Shown here in pieces: positions 25,652-33,336 of a stretch of 44,337 nt of DNA (position 1 is its first letter; each line of letters starts with the position of its first letter). The position numbers were made by a program, and so were the translations under genes. The notes below the pieces were generated by a model, which worked only from the letters and a program-made list of their open reading frames with translations, made no database searches and had not been told where the DNA came from. The DNA is taken from the NCBI GenBank assembly GCA_903881545.1, contig CAIRTQ010000154.1, forward strand, positions 1-44,337. The letters run 5' to 3'. Source of the DNA: an uncultured Elusimicrobia bacterium (lineage in GTDB: Bacteria; Elusimicrobiota; Elusimicrobia; UBA1565; UBA9628).

Positions 25652-25678
25652 TAGAATCCTCAACGCGGCCGGGCCGCG
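25652..25678 (+). promoter_or_regulatory. -10-like hexamer and GC-rich palindrome before the WecA-like gene
   Basis: TAGAAT at 25652-25657 is followed by the palindrome CGCGGCC-G-GGCCGCG (25664-25678), 11 nt before the ATG at 25690. The palindrome would fall in the 5' leader if the hexamer is a promoter. No -35 is evident. It could be a small stem that affects translation of the long coupled operon. Confidence 0.3.
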
Positions 25679-25689
25679 ACTAGAACAGA

Positions 25690-26733
25690 ATGCATACCCT
25701 CATCGCCAACTGGAAGCTCCAACTGCTGGCCGTCCTCGTGTCCAGCGGCCTTTCCTTCCTGCTCACCCCGCTGGTGCGCCGCTTGGCCTTGCGGTACGGC
25801 TGGATGGACACGCCCTCTTCCGCGGTCAAGACGCATAAGGTGGCAACGCCGTCATTGGGCGGCGTCGCGATCTTCGTAAGCTATGCTGCCACCCTTCTGC
25901 TGCTGCGCGCCTTCACCCAGTTCCCGACCGGCACCCTGCGCAGCCTACGAGGGCTGATGGTGGGGGGGGGATTGATCTTCTTGATGGGGGTGGTGGACGA
26001 CCTTAAGAAGCCCGCCGGCTTGCATTTCGTGCCCAAGTTCGTAGTCCAATCCCTGGCCGCCCTGTGCCTGCTCTATTTCGACATCCGCATCCATTTCATC
26101 AAGCCCGATTACCTGGCCATGGGCCTCACCTTATTCTGGGTGGTAGGCATCACCAATGCGTTCAACATCATAGACATCATGGATGGGTTGAGCGCGAGCC
26201 AAGCAGCAGTAGCCGCCTTCGTCTTCATGGTGGTCTCCCTGCCCTCTGAGGAACTCTACGTCGATTTCGCCTCCGCGGCCCTGGCCGGAGCCGCCCTAGG
26301 ATTCCTCCCTTGGAATTTTTCGAATCGGGGCAAGATTTTTATGGGAGATTCCGGGGCGCTGACCTTGGGTTTCCTGCTGGCCGGGGTATCCCTCGGCTCG
26401 CATTACAGCAAGGTCAACGAATTGGGCGTGTACGCCCCGCTGCTCATCCTGCTGGTTCCCATGTTCGATACCCTTTTCGTCATGTACCTGCGCGCGCGCA
26501 AGGGCCTCTCGCCCTTCTTGGGCTCCAAGGATCATTTCGCCTTGCGCCTGGAAAAACTGGGATATTCCCGCAAACAGATTGTGGCCCTCTCCGCGGCGGC
26601 CGCAGCCCTGCTCGGCTTCTGCGCCGTCTTGGTCACGCAGGTCTCCGCCGGGCGAGCGGCCTGCATCTACGCCGCGGTCGCCATCGAAATCCTGCTCGTG
26701 AGCAACACCTTGGCCAAGGTGGAGATCGATTGA
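25690..26733 (+). CDS. WecA/TagO-like undecaprenyl-phosphate sugar-1-phosphate transferase
   Basis: 347 residues with about ten transmembrane helices. DTPSSAVKTHKVATPSLGGVAIF is the first conserved loop; GVVDDLKKPAG carries the Asp pair; NAFNIIDIMDGLSAS is the WecA-type N-x-x-N-x-x-D-G motif; FMGDSGALTLGFLLA follows; and KDHFALRLEKLG is the H-x-x-x-R region. These enzymes transfer a sugar 1-phosphate onto undecaprenyl phosphate to start glycan assembly. MraY is less likely because the sugar-binding motifs are those of WecA/TagO. First of seven genes joined by 4-nt overlaps. Confidence 0.9.
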   Translation: MHTLIANWKLQLLAVLVSSGLSFLLTPLVRRLALRYGWMDTPSSAVKTHKVATPSLGGVAIFVSYAATLLLLRAFTQFPTGTLRSLRGLMVGGGLIFLMGVVDDLKKPAGLHFVPKFVVQSLAALCLLYFDIRIHFIKPDYLAMGLTLFWVVGITNAFNIIDIMDGLSASQAAVAAFVFMVVSLPSEELYVDFASAALAGAALGFLPWNFSNRGKIFMGDSGALTLGFLLAGVSLGSHYSKVNELGVYAPLLILLVPMFDTLFVMYLRARKGLSPFLGSKDHFALRLEKLGYSRKQIVALSAAAAALLGFCAVLVTQVSAGRAACIYAAVAIEILLVSNTLAKVEID

Positions 26734-28070
26734 GGCAGAGCGTCGATGTCCTGATTCTGGGCGCCGGGCTCTCCGGGCTTTCCGTCGCCTATCATCTCGA
26801 AGATCTTTCACGGCTCAAGACGCTGGTGGTGGAAAAGGAACACATCCCCGGGGGCACCGCAGGTTCCGTACGCCGGGGCGGGTTCGTGTTCGATCGCACT
26901 GGACACCTCCTGCACCTTCATGACGACTATGCCAAAAGGCGGATCAAGTCCTGGATGCGCGGCAATCTGACGCTCCTGGAGCGCCGCGCCTGGATTCGCC
27001 TGCAAGGCCGCTACACCCGCTATCCCTTCCAGGCCAACACCTACGGCCTGCCTGAGGCGACCGTGGCCGACTGCTTGGCGGGTTTCCTACGCACGGTTTA
27101 CCGGCCGCGCCCTAGCCCGGGGCGCGACGCCAGCTTTGCGGACTGGAGCCTGGACCGTTTCGGCACAGGGATATGCCGGCGCTTCATGTTCCCTTACAAC
27201 CGCAAGCTCTGGGGCGTGCCGCCCTCACGGCTTACCTCGGACTGGCAGGGCCGGTTCGTGCCCAGACCGCAGCCCAGCGAGGTCCTAGCCGGGGCGCTAT
27301 TGGATCAGACCAAGGGCTTTGGCTATAACACGGCATTCTATTATCCCAAGAGGGGGGGCTCCCAGGCCCTAATAGACGCCCTGGCCTCCAGGCTGCGGCC
27401 CGCGACCTTACGCACCGGCGCCGCCGTGGAGCGCGTCGACCTAGCGGCGCGCGTAGCGCATATCCAAGGCCTGGGAGAGGTCCACTATGAGCGGCTGGTG
27501 AACACCATGCCCCTGCCTGATTTCATGGACCTTTCCGGACCCTGGCCGGGGCCCGTGCTCGCGGCACGGCGGCGCCTGCGCCACGCCACCGTCTGGTGCC
27601 TGAACCTGGGGATAGACCGGCCGGAAGACACCGGACGCCATTGGGCCTATTACCCGGAGCAGCGCTATCCGTTCTACCGAGTGGGCGTCTACAGCAATTT
27701 TTCGTCAAACAATGCTCCAGCGGGCGCTTCCTCATATTATGTCGAGGTCTCCCGGCCCGGCGGGGCCCAGGTGGACCTGCGGGATCTGGAGCGAGAAACG
27801 CTTTCCGGTCTGCACGACTGCGCCGTGCTGAAGCGCGGAGACCGGCTCCTGGTCAAGGAATGGATGCCAATCCCGTGCGGTTATGTGATCCATGATTTTG
27901 CCCGCGAGCCGGCCGTGGCAGCTATTTTCAAGCAGTTGGGACGGCTCGGCATCGAATCCATCGGCCGTTACGGCGCGTGGAAGTATTCCTTCATGGAGGA
28001 AGCCATCCTCGATGGCCGGCGGTGTGCCAAGCGTCTTTGCGGGGACGCCGCTGAGGAGAAACCTGCATGA
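26730..28070 (+). CDS. FAD-dependent oxidoreductase, UDP-galactopyranose-mutase-like
   Basis: 446 residues from a TTG that overlaps the previous stop (TTGA), with GGTGGAG 6 nt upstream; the longer open reading from 26310 is antisense-like spill-over in the previous gene. The dinucleotide-binding motif GAGLSGLS is at 11-18, EKEHIPGGTAGS and FDRTGHLLH follow, as in UGM and related amine-oxidase-fold proteins. MFPYNRKLWGVPPSRLTSDWQGRF is the UGM-style substrate loop region. Motifs FYYPKRGGSQALIDAL and RVGVYSNFS also fit. It may form a furanose sugar nucleotide or act on another glycan; the precise reaction is uncertain. Confidence 0.82.
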   Translation: MRQSVDVLILGAGLSGLSVAYHLEDLSRLKTLVVEKEHIPGGTAGSVRRGGFVFDRTGHLLHLHDDYAKRRIKSWMRGNLTLLERRAWIRLQGRYTRYPFQANTYGLPEATVADCLAGFLRTVYRPRPSPGRDASFADWSLDRFGTGICRRFMFPYNRKLWGVPPSRLTSDWQGRFVPRPQPSEVLAGALLDQTKGFGYNTAFYYPKRGGSQALIDALASRLRPATLRTGAAVERVDLAARVAHIQGLGEVHYERLVNTMPLPDFMDLSGPWPGPVLAARRRLRHATVWCLNLGIDRPEDTGRHWAYYPEQRYPFYRVGVYSNFSSNNAPAGASSYYVEVSRPGGAQVDLRDLERETLSGLHDCAVLKRGDRLLVKEWMPIPCGYVIHDFAREPAVAAIFKQLGRLGIESIGRYGAWKYSFMEEAILDGRRCAKRLCGDAAEEKPA

Positions 28071-28858
28071 TCCAGCTGAGCAAGGCAGTAGTGTTCTTCG
28101 ACCTGGAAACCACGGGCGTTTCCCCTGAACGCGACCGCATCGTCGACATGGCGTTCCTGCGATGCGAACCCGACGGCCGGGAGAGCGTCTTCGCTTCCCT
28201 GGTGGATCCGGGCGCGCCCATCCCCCCGGAGACCACGGCCGTGCACGGCATCACGGACGAAATGGTGCGCGGCCAACCGCGGTTCCAAGATCTCGCCGAG
28301 AAGCTGCTCGCCTTCATCGGCGACGCGGACCTGGCGGGGTTCGGAGTCCTCAGATTCGATGTGCCCATGCTGACGGCTGAACTCAAGCGCTGCGGGATCT
28401 TATTCTCGCTAGCGGGGCGCAACGTAGTGGATTCCCTCTCCATTTTCCACCGAAGGGAGCCGCGCAACCTTTCGGCGGCCTACAAATTCTATTGCGGCCA
28501 AACGTTGGAAGGCGCCCACCGCGCCCAGGCCGATATGAAGGCCTCCAGCGCCGTGTTGTGGGCTCAGCTGGAGCACTACGCCGACCTGCCTCAGGACATG
28601 GCTGGATTGGCGGCATTCTGCCAGGAACGTGACGCCCAAAGCGTGGACAGCCAGGGCAAGCTGGTGTGGCGCAACGGCAAGGCGAGCTTCAATTTCGGCA
28701 AGCACAGGACTTTGAGCCTGGAAGAAGTGGCGCGCAAGGAGCCGTCGTATCTGGAGTGGCTCATGGGAACGGAGAAGACCACTCCGGAACTGGCGCGGAT
28801 ATGCCGTGAAGCCCTGGCGGGAAGGTTCCCGGCCAAGCCGGCCGAGACGCGGGCATGA
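28067..28858 (+). CDS. DnaQ/ExoX-like 3'-5' exonuclease
   Basis: 263 residues. DEDD-family motifs: FFDLETTG (D12, E14), the middle region GFGVLRFDVPMLTAEL and AHRAQADMKAS (H...D of Exo III). A C-terminal module (about 210-245, FNFGKHRTLSLEEVARKEPSYLEWL) resembles the small domain appended to ExoX-type exonucleases and some DnaQ homologues. It probably trims DNA ends in repair rather than serving as the replicative proofreader (inference). It is tightly coupled to glycan and queuosine genes. The GAGGAG Shine-Dalgarno is 9 nt from the ATG, which overlaps the previous stop. Confidence 0.88.
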   Translation: MIQLSKAVVFFDLETTGVSPERDRIVDMAFLRCEPDGRESVFASLVDPGAPIPPETTAVHGITDEMVRGQPRFQDLAEKLLAFIGDADLAGFGVLRFDVPMLTAELKRCGILFSLAGRNVVDSLSIFHRREPRNLSAAYKFYCGQTLEGAHRAQADMKASSAVLWAQLEHYADLPQDMAGLAAFCQERDAQSVDSQGKLVWRNGKASFNFGKHRTLSLEEVARKEPSYLEWLMGTEKTTPELARICREALAGRFPAKPAETRA

Positions 28859-29532
28859 AGCAGGCGGTCGTCCTGCTTTCCGGCGGCCTGGATTCCGCCA
28901 CGGCCCTTTATTGGGCCCGGAGCCGCGGCTTCCGGGCCATCGCCCTGTCCGTCCGCTATGGCCAGCGGCATGCTCGGGAACTCGTGGCGGCGCGCGAGGT
29001 GGCCAGGACGGCGGGGGCGCAATTGATTCCCCTCCGTCTGTCAATCCCATGGCTCAAGGCCAGCTCCCTAGTGGATTCCGGCAAGCCGCTGCCCGAGGTC
29101 CCGGCGAAGAGCATCGGCCGGGGGGCCATCCCCTCGACCTATGTCCCAGGCCGCAATACCATTTTCCTGGCGCTGGCGGTCTCCTTGGCCGACACGATCG
29201 GGGCCGAAGCCGTCGTCGTCGGCGCCAATTCCCAGGACTACTCCGGTTATCCGGACTGCCGGCCGGAGTTCAACCGGGCCTTTGAGCGCGCGGCGCGGAT
29301 GGGCACACGGCGCGGAGCCGAAGGGCGCAAGATTTCGGTGCTGGCGCCCTTGCAACGATTAGATAAAGCCGCCATCGTGCGCTTGGCACTGCGCCTGCGC
29401 GTCCCCCTAGAATTGACCTGGTCGTGCTACCGAGGCGGCAAGAGGCCTTGCGGGCTCTGTGATTCCTGCCAACTGCGCGCCCGGGGCTTCGCCGCCGCCG
29501 GGTTGCCAGATCCGGCCATCAAGAGGCGATGA
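28855..29532 (+). CDS. queC: 7-cyano-7-deazaguanine synthase QueC
   Basis: 225 residues. The PP-loop motif LSGGLDSATAL is at about 8-18, followed by RYGQRHARELVAA, PGRNTIFLALAVSLAD and the C-terminal zinc site SCYRGGKRPCGLCDSCQLR with four Cys. QueC turns 7-carboxy-7-deazaguanine into preQ0 with ATP and ammonia. It overlaps the exonuclease stop and the queE start by 4 nt each. The pathway partners QueD, FolE and QueF are not in this window. Confidence 0.97.
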   Translation: MKQAVVLLSGGLDSATALYWARSRGFRAIALSVRYGQRHARELVAAREVARTAGAQLIPLRLSIPWLKASSLVDSGKPLPEVPAKSIGRGAIPSTYVPGRNTIFLALAVSLADTIGAEAVVVGANSQDYSGYPDCRPEFNRAFERAARMGTRRGAEGRKISVLAPLQRLDKAAIVRLALRLRVPLELTWSCYRGGKRPCGLCDSCQLRARGFAAAGLPDPAIKRR

Positions 29533-30239
29533 GTCGCTCGGGGCAAGACGGCACCCTGCGCGTCACGGAAGTCTTCTCCTCCTTGCAAGGCGAAGGGCTA
29601 TGGCTCGGCCAACGGCATGCGTTCGTGCGCTTGGCAGGGTGCAACCTGCGTTGCCGCTATTGCGATTCGGCCCGCGCGAGGCCTTTGGATGCTGGCCGGC
29701 CGATGAGCAACCTAGCCTTAAAAACGGAGTTGAAGCGTCTTTTCGGCGCCAGAAGGCATGCGGCGGTCTCCTGGACGGGAGGAGAGCCCCTCTTGCAGGC
29801 GCGTCTGCTGCCCCCACTGATGGAGTGGGTGCGCGCTCAGGGGCTGAAGAATCTGCTGGAGACCAACGGGACCATGGCGGCCGCGTTCCGGGAAGTGGCG
29901 CCCTTCTGCGATCTGGCGTCCGTAGACATCAAACTGCCCACCGCCACGGGGAGTGAGCGCTGGTCGGAACACCTAGAATTCCTACGAATAGCTCCGGAGC
30001 GGTGTTTCGTCAAGGTGGTTCTGACCGCGCGGACGACCAAGGCGGAGTGGCGGCAGGTAATCCGGCTCATGCAGGAATCATCACCGAACATCCCATTGGT
30101 GCTGCAACCAGCAACGACCTGCGGGGACGAGGAACCGGCGGCTCCGGAGGCGGTGGTGGCTTATCTGCGCCAAGCCTCGGCGCTCTTGAAGGATGTGCGC
30201 CTCATACCACAGTGGCATCCGGTGTGGGGACTCCCTTGA
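29529..30239 (+). CDS. queE: 7-carboxy-7-deazaguanine synthase QueE (radical SAM)
   Basis: 236 residues. SLQGEG at 18-23 and the radical SAM cluster motif C38-x3-C42-x2-C45 (CNLRCRYC) are at the N-terminus; SWTGGEPLLQ and LLETNGT follow. QueE converts 6-carboxy-tetrahydropterin to 7-carboxy-7-deazaguanine in the queuosine/archaeosine pathway, one step before QueC. The downstream tail (VLQPATTCGDEEPAAPEAVVAYL) is typical. The start ATG overlaps the queC stop. Confidence 0.95.
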   Translation: MSRSGQDGTLRVTEVFSSLQGEGLWLGQRHAFVRLAGCNLRCRYCDSARARPLDAGRPMSNLALKTELKRLFGARRHAAVSWTGGEPLLQARLLPPLMEWVRAQGLKNLLETNGTMAAAFREVAPFCDLASVDIKLPTATGSERWSEHLEFLRIAPERCFVKVVLTARTTKAEWRQVIRLMQESSPNIPLVLQPATTCGDEEPAAPEAVVAYLRQASALLKDVRLIPQWHPVWGLP

Positions 30240-31708
30240 CGCACCAAAGGTCTTGGGAAGAGCGCTGGAGCCTGCCGGCTGTGGCTCTGGCGACAGGCGC
30301 TTTGCTGATTTTTTTGGGACTTCTTTTCGCCCGGCAGGCCAAAGAACTGGCGGCCCCTCTGGCCCATACTTTGCTGGACCAAATCGTTCCTTGCTTTGGA
30401 GACGGCCGCATCGTCCCAAATCCTTGGCTGGGCTTCTTCCCCCTAGCGAAAGCGACGGGAGGCGGCGCCGCTCTGGCGATGCTGCGCTGGTCGCAATTCG
30501 CGCTCTATGAATCCGGCGCCGTCGCATTGTGCTGGCACGCCATGCAGCGGGGAGTGCGTCCATGGCTCGCTGCGGTCTTAGCTCTCCTGTATGCCTGCCA
30601 GCCGGCGGTCCTGACGAAAATGGCTTACGACATGATGTTCCCCGGGGCGCCGTTCGTCATTTTCAGTGAGATGGCACGGGTGCGGGGCAAACGCGGATGG
30701 AGCGCGGCCTGGCTGGTCGCCGCCGCGTGGTCCCATCCCGTGGGGGGGGTGGGCCCGCTCTTATGGACCCTGCTGCGAGCCCGTTGGAGTCCCGGCCCCG
30801 CGGAGCGCCGAGCTTGCTACCAAACAGCCGCGGTGTTGGCCGCCGCCATACTGGCGCTATGGTCGAGCCTCATAATTCCGTTCGTTGTTTCGGCACAAGG
30901 GAGCCGAGCGGCGCGGATGGCCTACGGATTGCTTCCCGGCATCGCGGGGCACGGGCATTGGGCGCAGACCGCTCACTACCTGGGCCGCAACGTCCTCCAG
31001 ACCGCGGCCTTGCTAGGGACAACTGGATTTCTGGTCTGCCTCCGCCCGATATTTCTGCTCCCGCTTGCATTCGATTTTCTATACGGCCTACCGACTTTCG
31101 CGAGCGTCACCGACCATGGACTCATCGGCTCTAGCGTCGGATTACTGTTCGTGCTCACGGTCGAAGCGATATCCACCAATCCACGCCCGACCGCAAGGCG
31201 CTATCTGCCGGCCGCGCTCGCGATTGCGGCCCTCCTCACCGGGGCACTGCACTGGGGCACCGGCCTGCCCACAATCTGGCGGCAGGCGGTCTCGCCGCGC
31301 CCGCCACGGCCGCATCTGAAAGAACTACAGGAACTGGAAGGGCTTGCGGGCCGGCGCTGCGTGGTGTCCCCGACGCTCTCCCCTTTCTTTTGCGGCCGCT
31401 GCGCCAGCGTCGTCCCTTATGCGGACGGCAATGGCGCCGCGGAGCTGGATGGGAGACCCACCACCGTGGTCCTGGCCCCGCTGAGGGTGCTTTTGAATTG
31501 GGACAGTTACGACATTCAGGCCTGGGAGCGCTCCAGAACGGCGTTACGACGCATCCTGGAATGGACCCAGAGCGGACGGCTCTCTGTTTTGCGCGACGAT
31601 GACGCCCTGATCGTCCTCGCCAATGACAGCGGAGCGCCCGCGCGCCCCGCTCTGCTGGAGCGCCTCAAGGACTTGGCCGACAGCGCGCGCGCACAGGAGG
31701 CCCCATGA
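30236..31708 (+). CDS. Multi-spanning membrane protein, DUF2079-like
   Basis: 490 residues from a TTG at 30236 that overlaps the queE stop (TTGA) and has GGGGA 5 nt upstream; the longer open reading from 30002 lies within queE. There are about eight to ten hydrophobic segments (VALATGALLIFLGLLFA, WLAAVLALLYACQPAVL, AAVLAAAILALWSSLIIPFVV, VLQTAALLGTTGFLVCL, YLPAALAIAALLTGALHW). The order LALLYACQPAVL then MAYDMMFPGAPFVI then a K/R-rich loop resembles DUF2079 proteins, a GT-C-like family. The last ~130 residues are a soluble domain (RRCVVSPTLSPFFCGRCASVVPYADG). Assigned by resemblance; function unknown. Confidence 0.65.
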   Translation: MTHQRSWEERWSLPAVALATGALLIFLGLLFARQAKELAAPLAHTLLDQIVPCFGDGRIVPNPWLGFFPLAKATGGGAALAMLRWSQFALYESGAVALCWHAMQRGVRPWLAAVLALLYACQPAVLTKMAYDMMFPGAPFVIFSEMARVRGKRGWSAAWLVAAAWSHPVGGVGPLLWTLLRARWSPGPAERRACYQTAAVLAAAILALWSSLIIPFVVSAQGSRAARMAYGLLPGIAGHGHWAQTAHYLGRNVLQTAALLGTTGFLVCLRPIFLLPLAFDFLYGLPTFASVTDHGLIGSSVGLLFVLTVEAISTNPRPTARRYLPAALAIAALLTGALHWGTGLPTIWRQAVSPRPPRPHLKELQELEGLAGRRCVVSPTLSPFFCGRCASVVPYADGNGAAELDGRPTTVVLAPLRVLLNWDSYDIQAWERSRTALRRILEWTQSGRLSVLRDDDALIVLANDSGAPARPALLERLKDLADSARAQEAP

Positions 31709-32664
31709 GCACCCAACAGATGACGGCCCTGTCTTTTGAACCGCTCCAGCCCGAGCATTACTCCCGGCTCAAACCATTCTTCGGCGGACAGAACCTGCCC
31801 CTATCCGCATATTCCCTGGCTTCCCTCGTGGCCTGGAGCCAGTGCATCTTCGACACGTTCTTCGCGGTGGGTGACGGAGCCCTGCTCATAGCAGAGCGCC
31901 GTATGGACGTCCCCCAGATCAAGCATCTCCTTCTGCCGGTCGCTCCGTCCGGTCTCAAGCCTCCCGAATGGCTGCGCGATTGCGCGGTCTCGGCCGGCTA
32001 CCGGGAGTACCACTTCATCCCCCACACTTATCTGGAGAGCTTCGGCGTCCCCGCCGTGGAAAGATTCTTCACCATAACCGAGGAGCCGGAATACGAAGAC
32101 TATGTTTACCGCGTCTCGGATCTGGCCGGGCTCCTTGGTCGGGACTACGCCAAGAAGCGCAATCTGGTTCGGCAATTCGAGCGAGAGTATCTGGAGCCGG
32201 GCCGGGTCGAGGTACGCGCCATCACTCCAGAGAACGCCGCGGACTGCCTGACCTGCCTGGAAGGGTGGCGCGCCTCGCGGCAAGGCAAGGACTGGACGGA
32301 CGTGCTGGAGTGCGAGCGCCAAGCGATAGTCAAGGCCCTGCGCAACTTCCGCGGTTGCGAGCTGGAAGGCATCGCGGTAGCGATAGACTCCACGGTCCGA
32401 GGTTTCGGCATCGGTTCCCGGCTCACCGCGGACACCTGGGTCCTCAACTTCGAGAAAGCCTCGGACCAGGTCAAGGGACTTTATCAATTCCTGGACCGGG
32501 AGTGCGCCAGACGCCTTTTCCCCGGCGCGGTCTACCTGAACAAGGAGAGCGATATGGGCGACATGGGCTTGGCCAAGGCCAAGCAGTCCTATGTCCCCGC
32601 CTTCCGGGTCAAATCGTTCATACTCGAATTGCGCCAGGCCGGCGGGACAGCATCGGGGATTTAA
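31705..32664 (+). CDS. DUF2156-family protein (MprF C-terminal-domain-like)
   Basis: 319 residues, GNAT-like fold inferred from the DUF2156 pattern: LPLSAYSLASLVAW, YVYRVSDLAGLLGRDYAKKRNLVRQFEREY, CLEGWRASRQGKDWTDV and NKESDMGDMGLAKAKQSYVPAFRVKSFIL. The last block (N-x-E-x-D-x-G-x-x-G-L-R/A) is the family hallmark. Members relate to the aminoacyl-phosphatidylglycerol synthase C-terminal domain; substrate unknown. There is no N-terminal flippase domain. AGGAGG lies before the ATG, which overlaps the previous stop. Last of the seven overlapping genes. Confidence 0.85.
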   Translation: MSTQQMTALSFEPLQPEHYSRLKPFFGGQNLPLSAYSLASLVAWSQCIFDTFFAVGDGALLIAERRMDVPQIKHLLLPVAPSGLKPPEWLRDCAVSAGYREYHFIPHTYLESFGVPAVERFFTITEEPEYEDYVYRVSDLAGLLGRDYAKKRNLVRQFEREYLEPGRVEVRAITPENAADCLTCLEGWRASRQGKDWTDVLECERQAIVKALRNFRGCELEGIAVAIDSTVRGFGIGSRLTADTWVLNFEKASDQVKGLYQFLDRECARRLFPGAVYLNKESDMGDMGLAKAKQSYVPAFRVKSFILELRQAGGTASGI

Positions 32665-32670
32665 TATAAT
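32665..32670 (+). promoter_or_regulatory. -10 element TATAAT directly before the gene at 32677
   Basis: Consensus TATAAT ends 6 nt before the ATG, with no Shine-Dalgarno between, so a leaderless transcript is expected. Spacing to the ATG is identical to the case at 18463. No clear -35. Confidence 0.5.
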
Positions 32671-32676
32671 CCCATT

Positions 32677-33336
32677 ATGAGAGGAGTCGTCTTGGGGTTT
32701 GCGTTGCTCTTGGTCTCCTGGCCCCTGGCGGCTCAGCCGGAGCCACAACTCAACGCCGCGGACTCGGCCGGCAATTTCTACTCGGCCATGAACTTCTTCA
32801 ATGGGACTTTTGAATACATCCAGGTTCGCAAAACATCTTCGAACGGCAGCCTGCTCTGGACCCAGAACAGCCGATCCACGGCGAACCAGCGCGCAGGCGC
32901 CATGGCTATAGATCCCTCCGGGGGAATCGCAGTCGCCACCGTGCGGCGGGACAATGACCGGCGCGTTCTGGTCTTGCTCCATTACACCTCCCAAGGCCTG
33001 TGCGATTGGGAACGGCGCTATAATGACTCGGCGGACAACATCCCCACCGCGGCGATATCGGACCAGACGGGCAACATCTATGTCGCGGGCAACACGACCC
33101 GGGGCAGAAACAAGGTGGCGCGGTTGTGGAAATACGACGCTCTGGGGAGTTTCGCCTGGATGCGGGAGTACGATAACGGCTCCGGCAACACTTACGCCCG
33201 CCAGATTCAGGTGGACACGGCCTCCAACGCCGTTCTCAGCGTCGAATCCTTCCAAAGCCAGACCGCCACTTCCGGACAATATGCTCTTAGGCTGCTGGTT
33301 TTCGACAAAGACGGCTACCAGGTGTCCATCCAATGA
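32677..33336 (+). CDS. Exported protein with propeller-type repeats
   Basis: 219 residues with a clear signal peptide (MRGVVLGFALLLVSWPLAAQ). The mature part contains repeats of the SBBP/beta-propeller style, each with a D-x-x-G-N-x-Y/aromatic turn: DSAGNFYSAMNFFNG, DPSGGIAVATVRRDN, DQTGNIYVAGNTTRG, DTASNAVLSVESFQSQ. Four repeats are short for a complete propeller. Function unknown. Overlaps the next gene by 4 nt (ATGA), so it is probably translated with the solute-binding protein. Confidence 0.8.
   Translation: MRGVVLGFALLLVSWPLAAQPEPQLNAADSAGNFYSAMNFFNGTFEYIQVRKTSSNGSLLWTQNSRSTANQRAGAMAIDPSGGIAVATVRRDNDRRVLVLLHYTSQGLCDWERRYNDSADNIPTAAISDQTGNIYVAGNTTRGRNKVARLWKYDALGSFAWMREYDNGSGNTYARQIQVDTASNAVLSVESFQSQTATSGQYALRLLVFDKDGYQVSIQ

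Noticed and set aside
26310-26729. Upstream extension of the UGM-like gene
   Set aside because: The extension lies wholly within the WecA-like gene in another frame; a TTG with Shine-Dalgarno at 26730 gives the normal FAD-binding N-terminus.
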